From the IMG/VR virus record IMGVR_UViG_3300046515_000119, positions 1 through 34,446 of that record: a stretch of 34,446 bases of DNA; one strand, 5' to 3'. Source of the stretch: a virus. Below, piece after piece: positions 8,544-14,759 of this stretch. The notes beneath the pieces are model-generated. The model was not told the origin of the DNA. It made no database searches and was given only the letters and a program-made list of their open reading frames with translations. Position 1 is the stretch's first letter, and every line of letters starts with the position of its first letter. The position numbers were made by a program, and so were the translations under genes.

Positions 8544-9470
8544 ATGACCAGCACTTCCCGCGGTATCGACGTATCCGCCTACCAGCCCGCCCAGGACTGG
8601 GCCGCCCACAAGCGCTCTGGCCTCGCTTTCGCGTTCGCCAAGGCGAGCGAGGGACAGACCTCGCGCGACCCGAAGTTCGCCACCCACGTGAAGGGCATCA
8701 AGGCCGCCGGACTGGTCGCGGGCGCGTACCACTTCGCGTGGCCCAACCAGAACGCCGCGAAGGAGGCCGCGAACTACATCGCCGCCGTCAAGCCGTACGC
8801 GGGTGCCAGATTCCTGCACTGGCTCGACCTGGAGGCGTACAGCGACCGCCGCAACTACCGAGGGCGTACCGCGGAGCAGATCCGGGCGTACGCCGTCGCG
8901 TGGATCGCCGCCGTGCAGAAGGCGTTCCCCGGGCAGCGTGTCGGCGTCTACACCAGCGCCGACGACATCGCCCACGGCCACGTTCCCGCGGGCGTCACCC
9001 TGTGGTACCCGGCGTACCCGGGCAATCGCGTCGACACGTTCGCCGAGGCCGAGGCCGCCGCACGGCCCGCCCCGTCCGGCCGTAAGCCGCTCATCTGGCA
9101 GTTCACATCGACCCCGGGCAGCGGGCCGCGCGTCGACTCGAACATCTGCTACCTGTCTCCGTCCGCGCTGCGCGCGTGGGCCGAGGGCGACACCGCGCCG
9201 AGCAAGCCGTACACCCCGCCGTCGTTCCCGACCGGCCTCGCCCCGGGCAAGTCGAGGCCGTCCGCCGTGGCCCTACAGCGCGCGCTCAAGGCCGCCGGAT
9301 TCATGCCCAAGGGCGTGAAGGAGTCCCCGAACTACGGGCCCGCCACGCAGGCCGCCACCGCCCGTTTCCACGACGCCCACCCGCAGTACCGCGCCGCGGG
9401 CACCACGCACGACGTCAAGATCGGCCCGCGCGGCTGGGCCGCCCTGTTCCGCCTCGCCTACGGCAAGTAG
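8544..9470 (+). CDS. Endolysin: GH25 muramidase with peptidoglycan-binding domain
   Basis: A 308-residue protein from ATG 8544; the longer open frame upstream is not used because it overlaps the terminator and the previous gene. The N-terminal domain is a GH25 lysozyme: GIDVSAYQ at residues 7-14, WLDLEAY with the acidic pair near D95/E97, and a closing IWQFTST near 190. It should hydrolyse N-acetylmuramic acid to N-acetylglucosamine bonds in the cell wall. From about residue 225 a peptidoglycan-binding type 1 domain follows (SAVALQRALKAAGFM, GPATQAATARFH). No signal peptide is visible, so export depends on the holin downstream. Confidence 0.93.
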   Translation: MTSTSRGIDVSAYQPAQDWAAHKRSGLAFAFAKASEGQTSRDPKFATHVKGIKAAGLVAGAYHFAWPNQNAAKEAANYIAAVKPYAGARFLHWLDLEAYSDRRNYRGRTAEQIRAYAVAWIAAVQKAFPGQRVGVYTSADDIAHGHVPAGVTLWYPAYPGNRVDTFAEAEAAARPAPSGRKPLIWQFTSTPGSGPRVDSNICYLSPSALRAWAEGDTAPSKPYTPPSFPTGLAPGKSRPSAVALQRALKAAGFMPKGVKESPNYGPATQAATARFHDAHPQYRAAGTTHDVKIGPRGWAALFRLAYGK

Positions 9471-9524
9471 GCCACCGCAAAACCTCGAGTTTTCTCGTCA
9501 CTCCGACGCTAATGCTCGAGCGCC

Positions 9525-9551
9525 GCCCGCCCGGCACCGCGCCGGGCGGGC
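9525..9551. terminator. Perfect GC hairpin between endolysin and holin
   Basis: An 11-bp perfect inverted repeat (GCCCGCCCGGC at 9525-9535 with its complement at 9541-9551) around the loop ACCGC. No T-tract follows, so it may be a weak terminator, a pause site or an mRNA-stabilising hairpin rather than a full stop. Confidence 0.5.
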
Positions 9552-9581
9552 CCACCCCCCACAACCCCCGGAGCGCCCCTC

Positions 9582-9845
9582 ATGAGCCCCGCCGCCAAGC
9601 GCAGTATTCGCACCGTCCTGCAAACGACAGTTGCCCTCGCCGCCGTCCTGCCCACCCTCGCCGCCGTCCTCGCCAATGCGCACGGCGTAACCGACTTGCT
9701 GCCGTGGCTCGTTGGCGGTCTCGCCACCGCGGCCGCCGTCGCTGGCGGCCTCGCCCGCTTCATGGCCCTGCCGAGCGTCGAGGCCGTACTCGACCGGTTC
9801 GGCCTCGGCCTGGTCGACGACGACCCGGGCGAGGGTGCGCAGTGA
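9582..9845 (+). CDS. Holin-like small membrane protein
   Basis: An 87-residue protein with a short basic N-terminus and two hydrophobic segments (about residues 13-33, TVALAAVLPTLAAVLA, and 41-63, LPWLVGGLATAAAVAGGLA). A charged C-terminus ends DDDPGEGAQ. It lies directly after the endolysin and overlaps the next small membrane protein. That is the usual holin arrangement: pores in the cytoplasmic membrane release the leaderless endolysin. Sequence identity to a named holin family is not claimed. Confidence 0.75.
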   Translation: MSPAAKRSIRTVLQTTVALAAVLPTLAAVLANAHGVTDLLPWLVGGLATAAAVAGGLARFMALPSVEAVLDRFGLGLVDDDPGEGAQ

Positions 9846-10099
9846 CCGAGCCGACCGACACGGCCGCAATAGCGGTCGCCCTCGCCGAGCTCCGCGGGAC
9901 GATGGCCGAAGGGTTCGCCACCGTCAACGGATCATTGGCCCTGCTCGCGCAGCGCCACGACCAGACCGACAAGACCATCGACGACCACGGAAAGCGGCTC
10001 GACGCGCTCGAACGCAACCGGTGGCCGCTGCCGAGCATTGCCGCCCTCGGAGGGCTCGCAGGGCTCGGCGTATCCGTGTGGCAGATGACCGCACACTGA
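9842..10099 (+). CDS. Second lysis-cassette membrane protein (coiled coil plus one transmembrane segment)
   Basis: An 85-residue protein from GTG 9842, overlapping the holin stop by four bases. The first 60 residues look like an amphipathic helix or coiled coil (LAELRGTMAEGFATVNGSLA, DHGKRLDALERN). A single C-terminal hydrophobic segment follows (PSIAALGGLAGLGVSVWQM). Such tail-anchored partners often accompany actinophage holins and may act as a second holin or a regulator of lysis timing. The function is inferred from position and topology. Confidence 0.6.
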   Translation: MTEPTDTAAIAVALAELRGTMAEGFATVNGSLALLAQRHDQTDKTIDDHGKRLDALERNRWPLPSIAALGGLAGLGVSVWQMTAH

Positions 10100-10106
10100 A
10101 GGCGAA

Positions 10107-10149
10107 CGCCCCCCGCACGGCCACGAACGGCCGTTGCGGGGGGCGCCTT
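10107..10149. terminator. Convergent terminator between lysis and GntR genes
   Basis: A long inverted repeat (CGCCCCCCGCA, then CGGCC, a short loop, CGGCCG and TGCGGGGGGCG) ends in a short run CCTTT. It lies between the rightward lysis operon and the leftward GntR-type gene, so it can end transcription from both sides. Confidence 0.75.
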
Positions 10150-10156
10150 TGTGCGT

Positions 10157-10915
10157 TCACGCGCTCGGCGACGGGGCCCGCCCGTACACCGCAACCCACC
10201 GGTCACCGCGCATGACGACGTCCGCAGTCTCGACCGGCCGCCCGTTCTTCTGGTCGTAGTAGGTCCGCTCGACGAACATCACGGGCGCCGAGGGGTTGAT
10301 GCCGAGCGCCGTCGCCTCGGCCCGCGTCGCACCGCGCGCCCTCACTCGCTCGACCGCCTCGCCCACCTCGATACCGAGTACGCGCATGCGCGCCGAGACG
10401 CCGATACCGGCGTACGGGCCCGCCTCGGGAAGCACAATCATCGACTGTCCCGTTACCGCAACGGGCTCCCACGACGTGGCGAGCTGCACCGGGACGTCGT
10501 CGGCGAGGTAGACGTATTCGGTCCGCATCACGGGCTCGCCCTCGCGGATGGCCAGACGCTCGGCCGTGCGCGCATCGGCCACCGCCGTAGCCGACTCGTG
10601 CCGCCACGTACCGGCCGCGCCCTGCTCGGCGACGCCCTGCGCAAACGGCGAGTCTTCCGGCCGCTTCCGGTGCTGCCGCACGAGCAGCTCAGGAGACTCG
10701 GGCCCGCGGACGTAGTGGCCGGCCCCGTGCCGGGAGATCACCAACCCGTCCTCGACGAGGACGGCATAGGCGCGCGCTCCGACCGAGGGCGACACCCCAT
10801 GTTCGCGGCCGAGCTCGGCCACTGACGGCAGCCGATCGCCGGGCGCAAACTCGCCGCCGACGATCCGCCCGCGTAGGTCCTCGGCGATGACGAGGTACGG
10901 CGCCGGGTCCGACAC
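10157..10915 (-). CDS. GntR-family (HutC-like) transcriptional regulator
   Basis: A 252-residue regulator. The start is taken as GTG 10915 because GGAGG (10921-10925, complement) sits 5 bases upstream; the open frame continues to an ATG at 10969 without such a site. Residues about 5-75 are a winged-helix domain (YLVIAEDLRGRIVGGEFAPG, LPSVAELGREHGVS). The rest is a UTRA ligand-binding domain ending near RTYYDQKNGRPVETADVVMR. HutC-type proteins are dimeric repressors released by a small ligand. It is divergent from the small genes at 11026 and may control them; the ligand is unknown. It lies outside the core phage modules, so it may be a lysogeny-expressed accessory gene. Confidence 0.88.
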   Translation of the reverse strand: MSDPAPYLVIAEDLRGRIVGGEFAPGDRLPSVAELGREHGVSPSVGARAYAVLVEDGLVISRHGAGHYVRGPESPELLVRQHRKRPEDSPFAQGVAEQGAAGTWRHESATAVADARTAERLAIREGEPVMRTEYVYLADDVPVQLATSWEPVAVTGQSMIVLPEAGPYAGIGVSARMRVLGIEVGEAVERVRARGATRAEATALGINPSAPVMFVERTYYDQKNGRPVETADVVMRGDRWVAVYGRAPSPSA

Positions 10916-10950
10916 GGGGCCCTCCAATGCATGTTTCGGGAGTGACGCAC

Positions 10951-10980
10951 CTGACAGACTACGACCCATCGGGCTACTCT
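10951..10980 (+). promoter_or_regulatory. Candidate promoter for the 11026 gene cluster
   Basis: CTGACA at 10951-10956 and TACTCT at 10975-10980 are separated by 18 bases in the 110-base divergent gap between the GntR gene and the small rightward genes. Dyad-like pieces (ACTC-GCA-GAGT near 11000) lie just downstream and could bind a regulator. No experimental support. Confidence 0.4.
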
Positions 10981-11025
10981 TCGAGATGAGTTCGGCTCTA
11001 CTCGCAGAGTTCGGGGGACCCCGTC

Positions 11026-11262
11026 ATGCCTGCACGCTTAGACGCCGTCGCGCTGCGCACCGCTATGGAGCAGGCGACCGGCACAACGGCGACCGTGAGC
11101 GGCCGAGGCCCGTACGTCCGCGTATCCGTGTCCGCGCCCCAGGACGATGCGACATTCCGCGCCCTGCTCGACGTCCTGCTCGCCGCGGACGCATGGGGCA
11201 GTAGCGACGGCACGGGCGAGCTGCGCATGTGGGCCTCGGTCGTAGTCGGGGGCGAGTCATGA
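11026..11262 (+). CDS. Small conserved-looking hypothetical protein
   Basis: A 78-residue protein with GGGGGA upstream of ATG 11026. It has an alpha/beta pattern (LRTAMEQATGTTATVSG, VRVSVSAPQDDATFRALLDV) without recognisable active residues or membrane segment. It overlaps the next gene by the ATGA at 11259-11262, so the three small genes form one operon divergent from the GntR gene. Function unknown. My impression is that similar small genes occur next to GntR regulators in Streptomyces mobile elements, but this was not searched. Confidence 0.6.
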   Translation: MPARLDAVALRTAMEQATGTTATVSGRGPYVRVSVSAPQDDATFRALLDVLLAADAWGSSDGTGELRMWASVVVGGES

Positions 11263-11465
11263 CCGCCCGTCTACAAATCCCGTCGGCCGCCGAGTTGACG
11301 TTCCCGCAGTACCAGGGGTGGGCCTGCGTGTTCTGTGGCGCCTCGTTCATGCAGGGGCGCCGCGCGCAAAGCGTCGGCAGGACCCGCGACCGGTTCGGCG
11401 AGCCCGACGTCGAGGTCTACGCCTGCGCCGGCCGCTGCAATCAGAAGAAAGGACGGACGAAGTGA
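11259..11465 (+). CDS. Small zinc-finger-like protein
   Basis: A 68-residue protein starting at ATG 11259, overlapping the previous stop. Two paired cysteine motifs (ACVFCGASF at about residues 22-30 and YACAGRCNQ near the end) could bind one zinc ion. The C-terminus is basic (KKGRTK). It resembles small treble-clef or HNH-like zinc modules without the His-Asn-His residues, so DNA binding is possible. Function is not established. Confidence 0.6.
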   Translation: MTARLQIPSAAELTFPQYQGWACVFCGASFMQGRRAQSVGRTRDRFGEPDVEVYACAGRCNQKKGRTK

Positions 11466-11614
11466 TCTGCTGTCGATGCCAGCAAGGAATCCGCCCCGAC
11501 GAGCCGTCACAACGACACGTCCATGACCGACCAACCAGCGCCCCTCTGGTGAACTACAGCCACCGCGGCGACTGCCCACCGGCCCCCCGCACCCGTGTTG
11601 CGCCACGCGGGTAG
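11462..11614 (+). CDS. Very small Cys/His-rich protein
   Basis: A 50-residue protein from GTG 11462, overlapping the stop before it. CCRCQQG at the N-terminus and HRGDC in the middle give a possible C2HC zinc site. The remaining C-terminus is Pro/Arg-rich. It closes the small operon; a strong hairpin follows at 11666. Coding potential rests on the overlap and on the cysteine pattern, not on known homologues. Confidence 0.45.
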   Translation: MICCRCQQGIRPDEPSQRHVHDRPTSAPLVNYSHRGDCPPAPRTRVAPRG

Positions 11615-11665
11615 CGGGATGGACCCGCCGCGGGTACCCCGTCCGGCGGTGGGTTGCTCATAGGG

Positions 11666-11699
11666 ACGGCCCCGGTACCTTCACTGGTACTGGGGCCGT
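11666..11699. terminator. Long hairpin terminator beside attP
   Basis: ACGGCCCC-GGTACC (11666-11679), loop TTCACT, and GGTACT-GGGGCCGT (11686-11699) make a 14-bp stem with one G-U pair, followed by TTCTGTT. It ends the small rightward operon. In a lysogen it would also lie between the attachment junction and the phage genes, shielding them from host transcription. Confidence 0.75.
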
Positions 11700-11727
11700 T
11701 CTGTTGCCTGTGCCGCGTTTCCGCAGG

Positions 11728-11976
11728 TCATGCCGCGAGTGTTTTACCGTGACTGTCGCACATCAACGTGCCCAAAACACTTCCCTCGGTTACTCCAAGG
11801 TCATCGCGTAGGGCGTGGGCGAGCTGCGCGGCGCGGTCGCCTATCTCGGCGAACGTACGGCGCTGCGGCTCGCCCTCACCGGTCCATGTGATCACTTGCG
11901 AGGTGCCGTGGGCGGTCCGGCCGTGCTGAAGAATCCGGCTGATCAGAAGCGGTACGTCCTGCATGGTTCCCTGCAC
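11728..11976 (-). pseudogene. Captured 5' fragment of a host long-chain fatty acid-CoA ligase gene
   Basis: The 82-residue frame starts at GTG 11976 with ribosome-binding site AGGAGG six bases upstream (11983-11988, complement). Its first about 72 residues match the N-terminus I know from Streptomyces fatty acid-CoA ligases (MQDVPLLISRILQHG, ITWTGEGEPQRRTFAEIG, AAQLAHALRDDLGV, then GTLM). The match ends at the centre of the predicted attP, where host proteins continue W-N-N-A-E-H; here ten unrelated residues and a stop follow. AMP-binding and catalytic motifs lie further downstream in the full enzyme, so this piece cannot be active. It should restore the host reading frame after integration. 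The reading-frame start at 12030 is less likely. Confidence 0.85.
11738..11781. other. Predicted attP of the serine integrase
   Basis: Perfect 8-bp inverted arms AGTGTTTT (11738-11745) and AAAACACT (11774-11781) are centred between 11759 and 11760. This is about 15-22 bases from the centre on each side, the zone where the zinc domain of large serine integrases contacts attP. The centre lies in GCACATCAACG (CACATCA on the plus strand, TGATGTG in the gene), exactly where similarity to the host ligase gene stops. It lies about 290 bases from the integrase stop codon. Attachment sites of this class are usually near 50 bp, so flanks of a few bases more are likely. Confidence 0.72.
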
Positions 11977-12028
11977 GGCTGTCCTCCTGGTAGCTCGCCA
12001 CGTTGCGACGCGTGCACAGATTCTGCGC

Positions 12029-12046
12029 ACATACCAAGCGGTATGT
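12029..12046. promoter_or_regulatory. TetR-type operator-like palindrome ahead of the ligase fragment
   Basis: ACATACC-AAGC-GGTATGT is a perfect 7-bp inverted repeat three bases beyond the integrase stop codon and 53 bases upstream of the ligase GTG. This arm sequence is typical of operators of TetR-family regulators in Streptomyces, including fatty-acid genes. It may be the host gene's own operator, captured with the 5' end. Which protein binds it is not known. Confidence 0.5.
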
Positions 12047-12048
12047 CA

Positions 12049-13665
12049 CTACTTCTCGGTAGCGTTTTGGGCCACGTCCCACGGGTCCGGTTTCCACAAG
12101 GGATGAACCACGATCTCTACGTCCTCCGACCGTGACCCGTGCCGGGTGAGCGCCACGCGCCGAATGAGCTTGCGATACATCATGTTTCGCTCGCCGTCGT
12201 CGAGCGTCGGCCACTCCTCGACTGTGCCGACGACAAGCGGTATGAACTCGGCGCGGTCGGGCAGCGGGGCGGTTTCCGGGATGCTGTCGAGGGTGGCTTG
12301 TGCCTCTGCCCGCTTGCGTCGGATCACGTTTGCCGCTTCCTCGTACTCCCCTTCCTCCCACTCGTCCGGGTCGGCCGCGTGTTCAGCCCGGAGCCGCGCG
12401 AGGGCCTGGCGCTGCTTGTCGACTTCGGCCTGTGCCCGTGCGCGGGCCCGCATATTGGCGGCCTCTTCCTCGGCGGGGTTCCGCTCGGGGGTGTGCTCGG
12501 TGGGCGGGGCGTTGTCGATGCCTTCGGCGGCCTCGCGTTTGAGCCAGCGGAATACCTCGCGCTCGACGATGTGGCGCGGTACGAGTACGCCCTCGCACGC
12601 GGTGGCTCCGCTCTTGGCGCGGAGGCTGCACCGGTAGGCCCAACCGGGCACGTTGGCGCCGTCACGGCGTGCGGCGTTAAGGCTCGTACCGAGGCGGCAC
12701 GCTGAGCATTTGGCAAGTCCGGTGAGTTCGTAGATGCCGACCCGGGAGCGCGGCGCGGTCGCGCGTACCTCTTTGCGCCGCTGCTGGTAGGCCTGCCACA
12801 GGTCGTAGTCGATGAGCTCTTTTTGGGCGCCCTGGATGTGGACGCGGTTGCGGCACTTGCCGTCAGTCTTGCGGCATCGGCACTCAGGGTTGTGGACGAT
12901 GAGCAGACCCGCGGGGAAGCCTGAGTCCATGTAGCGGGTGAGTGTCTCGCTCCGCCACAAGCTTCCCTGCGTGGTGCGGTGTCCGGCGCGGTTCAACTCG
13001 CCGCACAGAGCGGTGAATCCGGAGCCTGTGATGTACGCGCGGTACAGGTCGGCGACGACTGGGCCTATGTCTTCCTGGGGCTCGTACCGCTCTTTCTGTA
13101 GCGTCCCCGTCGTCTCGTCGTAGCGGCGGTGCCACTCGTACCCGAAACGCTTCCGGCCCTGCGCGGGCAGGTGCAGTTTGTACTTGCGGTGGTCGTGCGT
13201 CTCTCGCCACTGCTCGCCGGCGCGGTCGCTCTCGAACGCCCCGAATTCGAGGATCATGCCGCGCTGGAACCGGCCGATGGCGGTCGAGGCGTCGACGGGT
13301 TCTGTCGCGGATTCCAGCTCTCCGCCTGCCTCTTGGAGGCGGGCGAGGTTCATCGCGTTGCCGGTGCGGTCGCGGCCGAACCGGGAGTAGCGCCATACGG
13401 CGACGCCGCGGACTTCGCCGCCCTCGACGCGCTCGATGCACTGCATGATCTTGCGTTTGAAGTGTCGGCCGGACACGTCGAGGTCTTCGACCCATCCGAC
13501 GATCCGGCGGCCCGTGCGGCGGGCCCATTGGGTGATCGCGTCCCGCTGTAGCTCGGGACTGATCTTTTCTTCTTTCCACGTGCTGACACGGATGTAACCG
13601 AGCCACGGCTCGCCCTCAGTGTCGGGCGAGCCGTGGAAGGTGTCTGGCAGTTGTGGTGTGGTCAC
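12049..13665 (-). CDS. int: Large serine integrase
   Basis: A 538-residue serine recombinase. The start is GTG 13665, overlapping the stop of the upstream membrane gene; the longer open frame runs through that gene and is rejected. The resolvase domain spans about residues 20-165: GYIRVST with nucleophile Ser28, and YSRFGRDR with catalytic arginines. The recombinase domain follows (KRFGYEWHR). Next comes a zinc ribbon (GLAKCSACRLG and YRCSLRAKSGATACEG). A coiled coil (residues about 395-470; DKQRQALARLRAEHA) precedes the C-terminus. It joins attP to attB through a Ser-DNA intermediate and needs a directionality factor for excision. The predicted attP is immediately downstream. Confidence 0.95.
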   Translation of the reverse strand: MTTPQLPDTFHGSPDTEGEPWLGYIRVSTWKEEKISPELQRDAITQWARRTGRRIVGWVEDLDVSGRHFKRKIMQCIERVEGGEVRGVAVWRYSRFGRDRTGNAMNLARLQEAGGELESATEPVDASTAIGRFQRGMILEFGAFESDRAGEQWRETHDHRKYKLHLPAQGRKRFGYEWHRRYDETTGTLQKERYEPQEDIGPVVADLYRAYITGSGFTALCGELNRAGHRTTQGSLWRSETLTRYMDSGFPAGLLIVHNPECRCRKTDGKCRNRVHIQGAQKELIDYDLWQAYQQRRKEVRATAPRSRVGIYELTGLAKCSACRLGTSLNAARRDGANVPGWAYRCSLRAKSGATACEGVLVPRHIVEREVFRWLKREAAEGIDNAPPTEHTPERNPAEEEAANMRARARAQAEVDKQRQALARLRAEHAADPDEWEEGEYEEAANVIRRKRAEAQATLDSIPETAPLPDRAEFIPLVVGTVEEWPTLDDGERNMMYRKLIRRVALTRHGSRSEDVEIVVHPLWKPDPWDVAQNATEK

Positions 13666-14030
13666 AACGCTTTCCGTTCCGGTAGTTCGCTGATCGGGAA
13701 CAGGGGGATGACGTTGACCGGCTCCTCCTCGGGGGTGTCGGCGCGGTGGCCAGGACCGGTCGGCGTGGTACTGGCCGGGTCGAGCAGGCCGAGGGCTACG
13801 TGTTCGAGGGCGAGGCGGTAGCCGGCGGTGTGTGAGGCGGAGCGTTGGTCGTCGAGAAAGCGTCGTTCGGCGCGGAGTGCGTTGATGACGACGAGGGGGG
13901 CGGCAACAACCGTGAGAAGAATTCCGCACCTCATGACGTCATCGTTCCGCCCGAGGACGCCGAGGACGCCGAGGACGAGCCCGAGTATGAGCAGGCCGTA
14001 GGCGAGGTGGGGGGCGTAATGCTGCTTCAC
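13662..14030 (-). CDS. Two-transmembrane protein upstream of the integrase
   Basis: A 122-residue protein whose stop overlaps the integrase GTG, so the two are co-expressed. Residues about 8-27 (LAYGLLILGLVLGVLGVLG) and 33-52 (MRCGILLTVVAAPLVVINAL) are membrane segments. A soluble cytoplasmic tail of about 70 residues ends FPISELPERKAL. Genes of this shape commonly sit between repressor and integrase in Streptomyces phages. A role in lysogeny, such as superinfection exclusion, is possible but not shown. Confidence 0.65.
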   Translation of the reverse strand: MKQHYAPHLAYGLLILGLVLGVLGVLGRNDDVMRCGILLTVVAAPLVVINALRAERRFLDDQRSASHTAGYRLALEHVALGLLDPASTTPTGPGHRADTPEEEPVNVIPLFPISELPERKAL

Positions 14031-14057
14031 GGGTGCGATCCCTCCGCTTTTTGGGCG

Positions 14058-14504
14058 TTACTGATCAGCGGCCGTCTGGCCGCCTGTTTCGGGGGGTGGC
14101 TGCCGTTGCAGCGTTTCGGCCATGGACACGAACAGGCGTAGGGACTGTGTGTCTGTGATGCCGAGTGCTGCGGCGGCTTCTTGCGGTGTTATCCGGCGGG
14201 GTCCGGGCTGTGGGTCCTGGACGGCGCGTAGTTCAGATGAGTCGATGACACCTACACGTACAAGGATATCGCCGAGCGGATGCTGTAGTGACTCAGCGAG
14301 CTGGGTGAGGATGCCGATGTCGGTGATGCTTCGGCCGGCTGGGTCGAGCATCCGACTGATGCTGGGGCGGCTGATGCCCGAATCGTTCGCAAAGTTCCCC
14401 TTGCCCCCGCTGCGGGGGCCTGAGAGGTCATAGCCGCGGCGCACCAGTTCGGATCGCAGCCAGTCGGCGAACGCTGCGTTCTCTCTAGAGCGGTCATTTT
14501 TCAC
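14058..14504 (-). CDS. Phage repressor (XRE-type helix-turn-helix)
   Basis: A 148-residue protein from GTG 14504; the open frame extends upstream to an ATG at 14582, but that stretch (Pro/Cys-rich) does not resemble the domain. Residues about 10-75 form an XRE-type helix-turn-helix (GNFANDSGISRPSISRML, TDIGILTQLAESL), and the C-terminal part is helical (ITPQEAAAALGITDTQSLRL). No clear ribosome-binding site precedes it; a TACATT box seven bases upstream suggests a leaderless transcript. It is divergent from the early operon and next to palindromes found again at 14712 and 20733. It is therefore the best candidate for the immunity repressor. Confidence 0.75.
   Translation of the reverse strand: MKNDRSRENAAFADWLRSELVRRGYDLSGPRSGGKGNFANDSGISRPSISRMLDPAGRSITDIGILTQLAESLQHPLGDILVRVGVIDSSELRAVQDPQPGPRRITPQEAAAALGITDTQSLRLFVSMAETLQRQPPPETGGQTAADQ
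14477..14492. promoter_or_regulatory. Operator O1 (imperfect) inside the repressor 5' end
   Basis: CGTTCT-CTCT-AGAGCG matches the palindrome found at 14712 and 20733 except for one base in the second arm. It covers roughly codons 5-9 of the repressor gene, which would suit autorepression by roadblock. Confidence 0.5.
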
Positions 14505-14510
14505 CCCTGA

Positions 14511-14535
14511 AATGTAGCGCGGAGGAGTGCACTCC
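14511..14535 (-). promoter_or_regulatory. Leaderless repressor promoter with a 12-bp palindrome
   Basis: On the minus strand TACATT (14516-14511) lies seven bases before GTG 14504, placing the transcript start at or next to the start codon. The perfect palindrome GGAGTGCACTCC (14524-14535) occupies the spacer and -35 zone. No good -35 hexamer is visible, so activation or an extended contact may be needed. Inferred only. Confidence 0.4.
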
Positions 14536-14686
14536 GGGGGTGAAGGTTTCGGGCATATCTTCGCTTGCCTGCACGGTGGCACCTACGAGCGCTTATCTGC
14601 GGGTTTGCTTCGAACAGACATCCGATTGTGGTCGCGCAATCGCTCTGTGTCAACGGCATATGCGGTGACCACACGAGCACACAACT

Positions 14687-14737
14687 TTCACAACAGAAAC
14701 TTAGGTGATAGCGTTCTCTCCAGAACGAACACAGTTC
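14687..14737 (+). promoter_or_regulatory. Early rightward control region with operator O2
   Basis: The perfect palindrome CGTTCT-CTCC-AGAACG (14712-14727) sits in a 30-base block (14708-14737) that recurs at 20729-20758 with one mismatch. The block also contains the small dyad GAAC-ACA-GTTC. TTCACA (14687-14692) and TAGCGT (14709-14714), 16 bases apart, are a weak candidate promoter. Position just upstream of the first early gene fits the lytic promoter held by the repressor. Confidence 0.6.
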
Positions 14738-14759
14738 CGTTCGGAAAGGACCGCACCTC

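Noticed and set aside
11738-11781. The attachment site as identical to that of phage R4
   Set aside because: From memory the R4 attB also lies in an acyl-CoA ligase gene but in a region coding VPFYHCFGM, far downstream of the N-terminal segment found here.
11728-12030. An intact small acyl-CoA ligase gene
   Set aside because: The frame covers only the N-terminus; the ATP-binding and catalytic motifs of the family are absent and the frame closes soon after the predicted crossover point.
13666-13929. N-terminal extension of the serine integrase
   Set aside because: It overlaps the membrane protein gene in another frame, is Arg/Pro-rich with no domain, and the resolvase domain begins naturally about 20 residues after GTG 13665.
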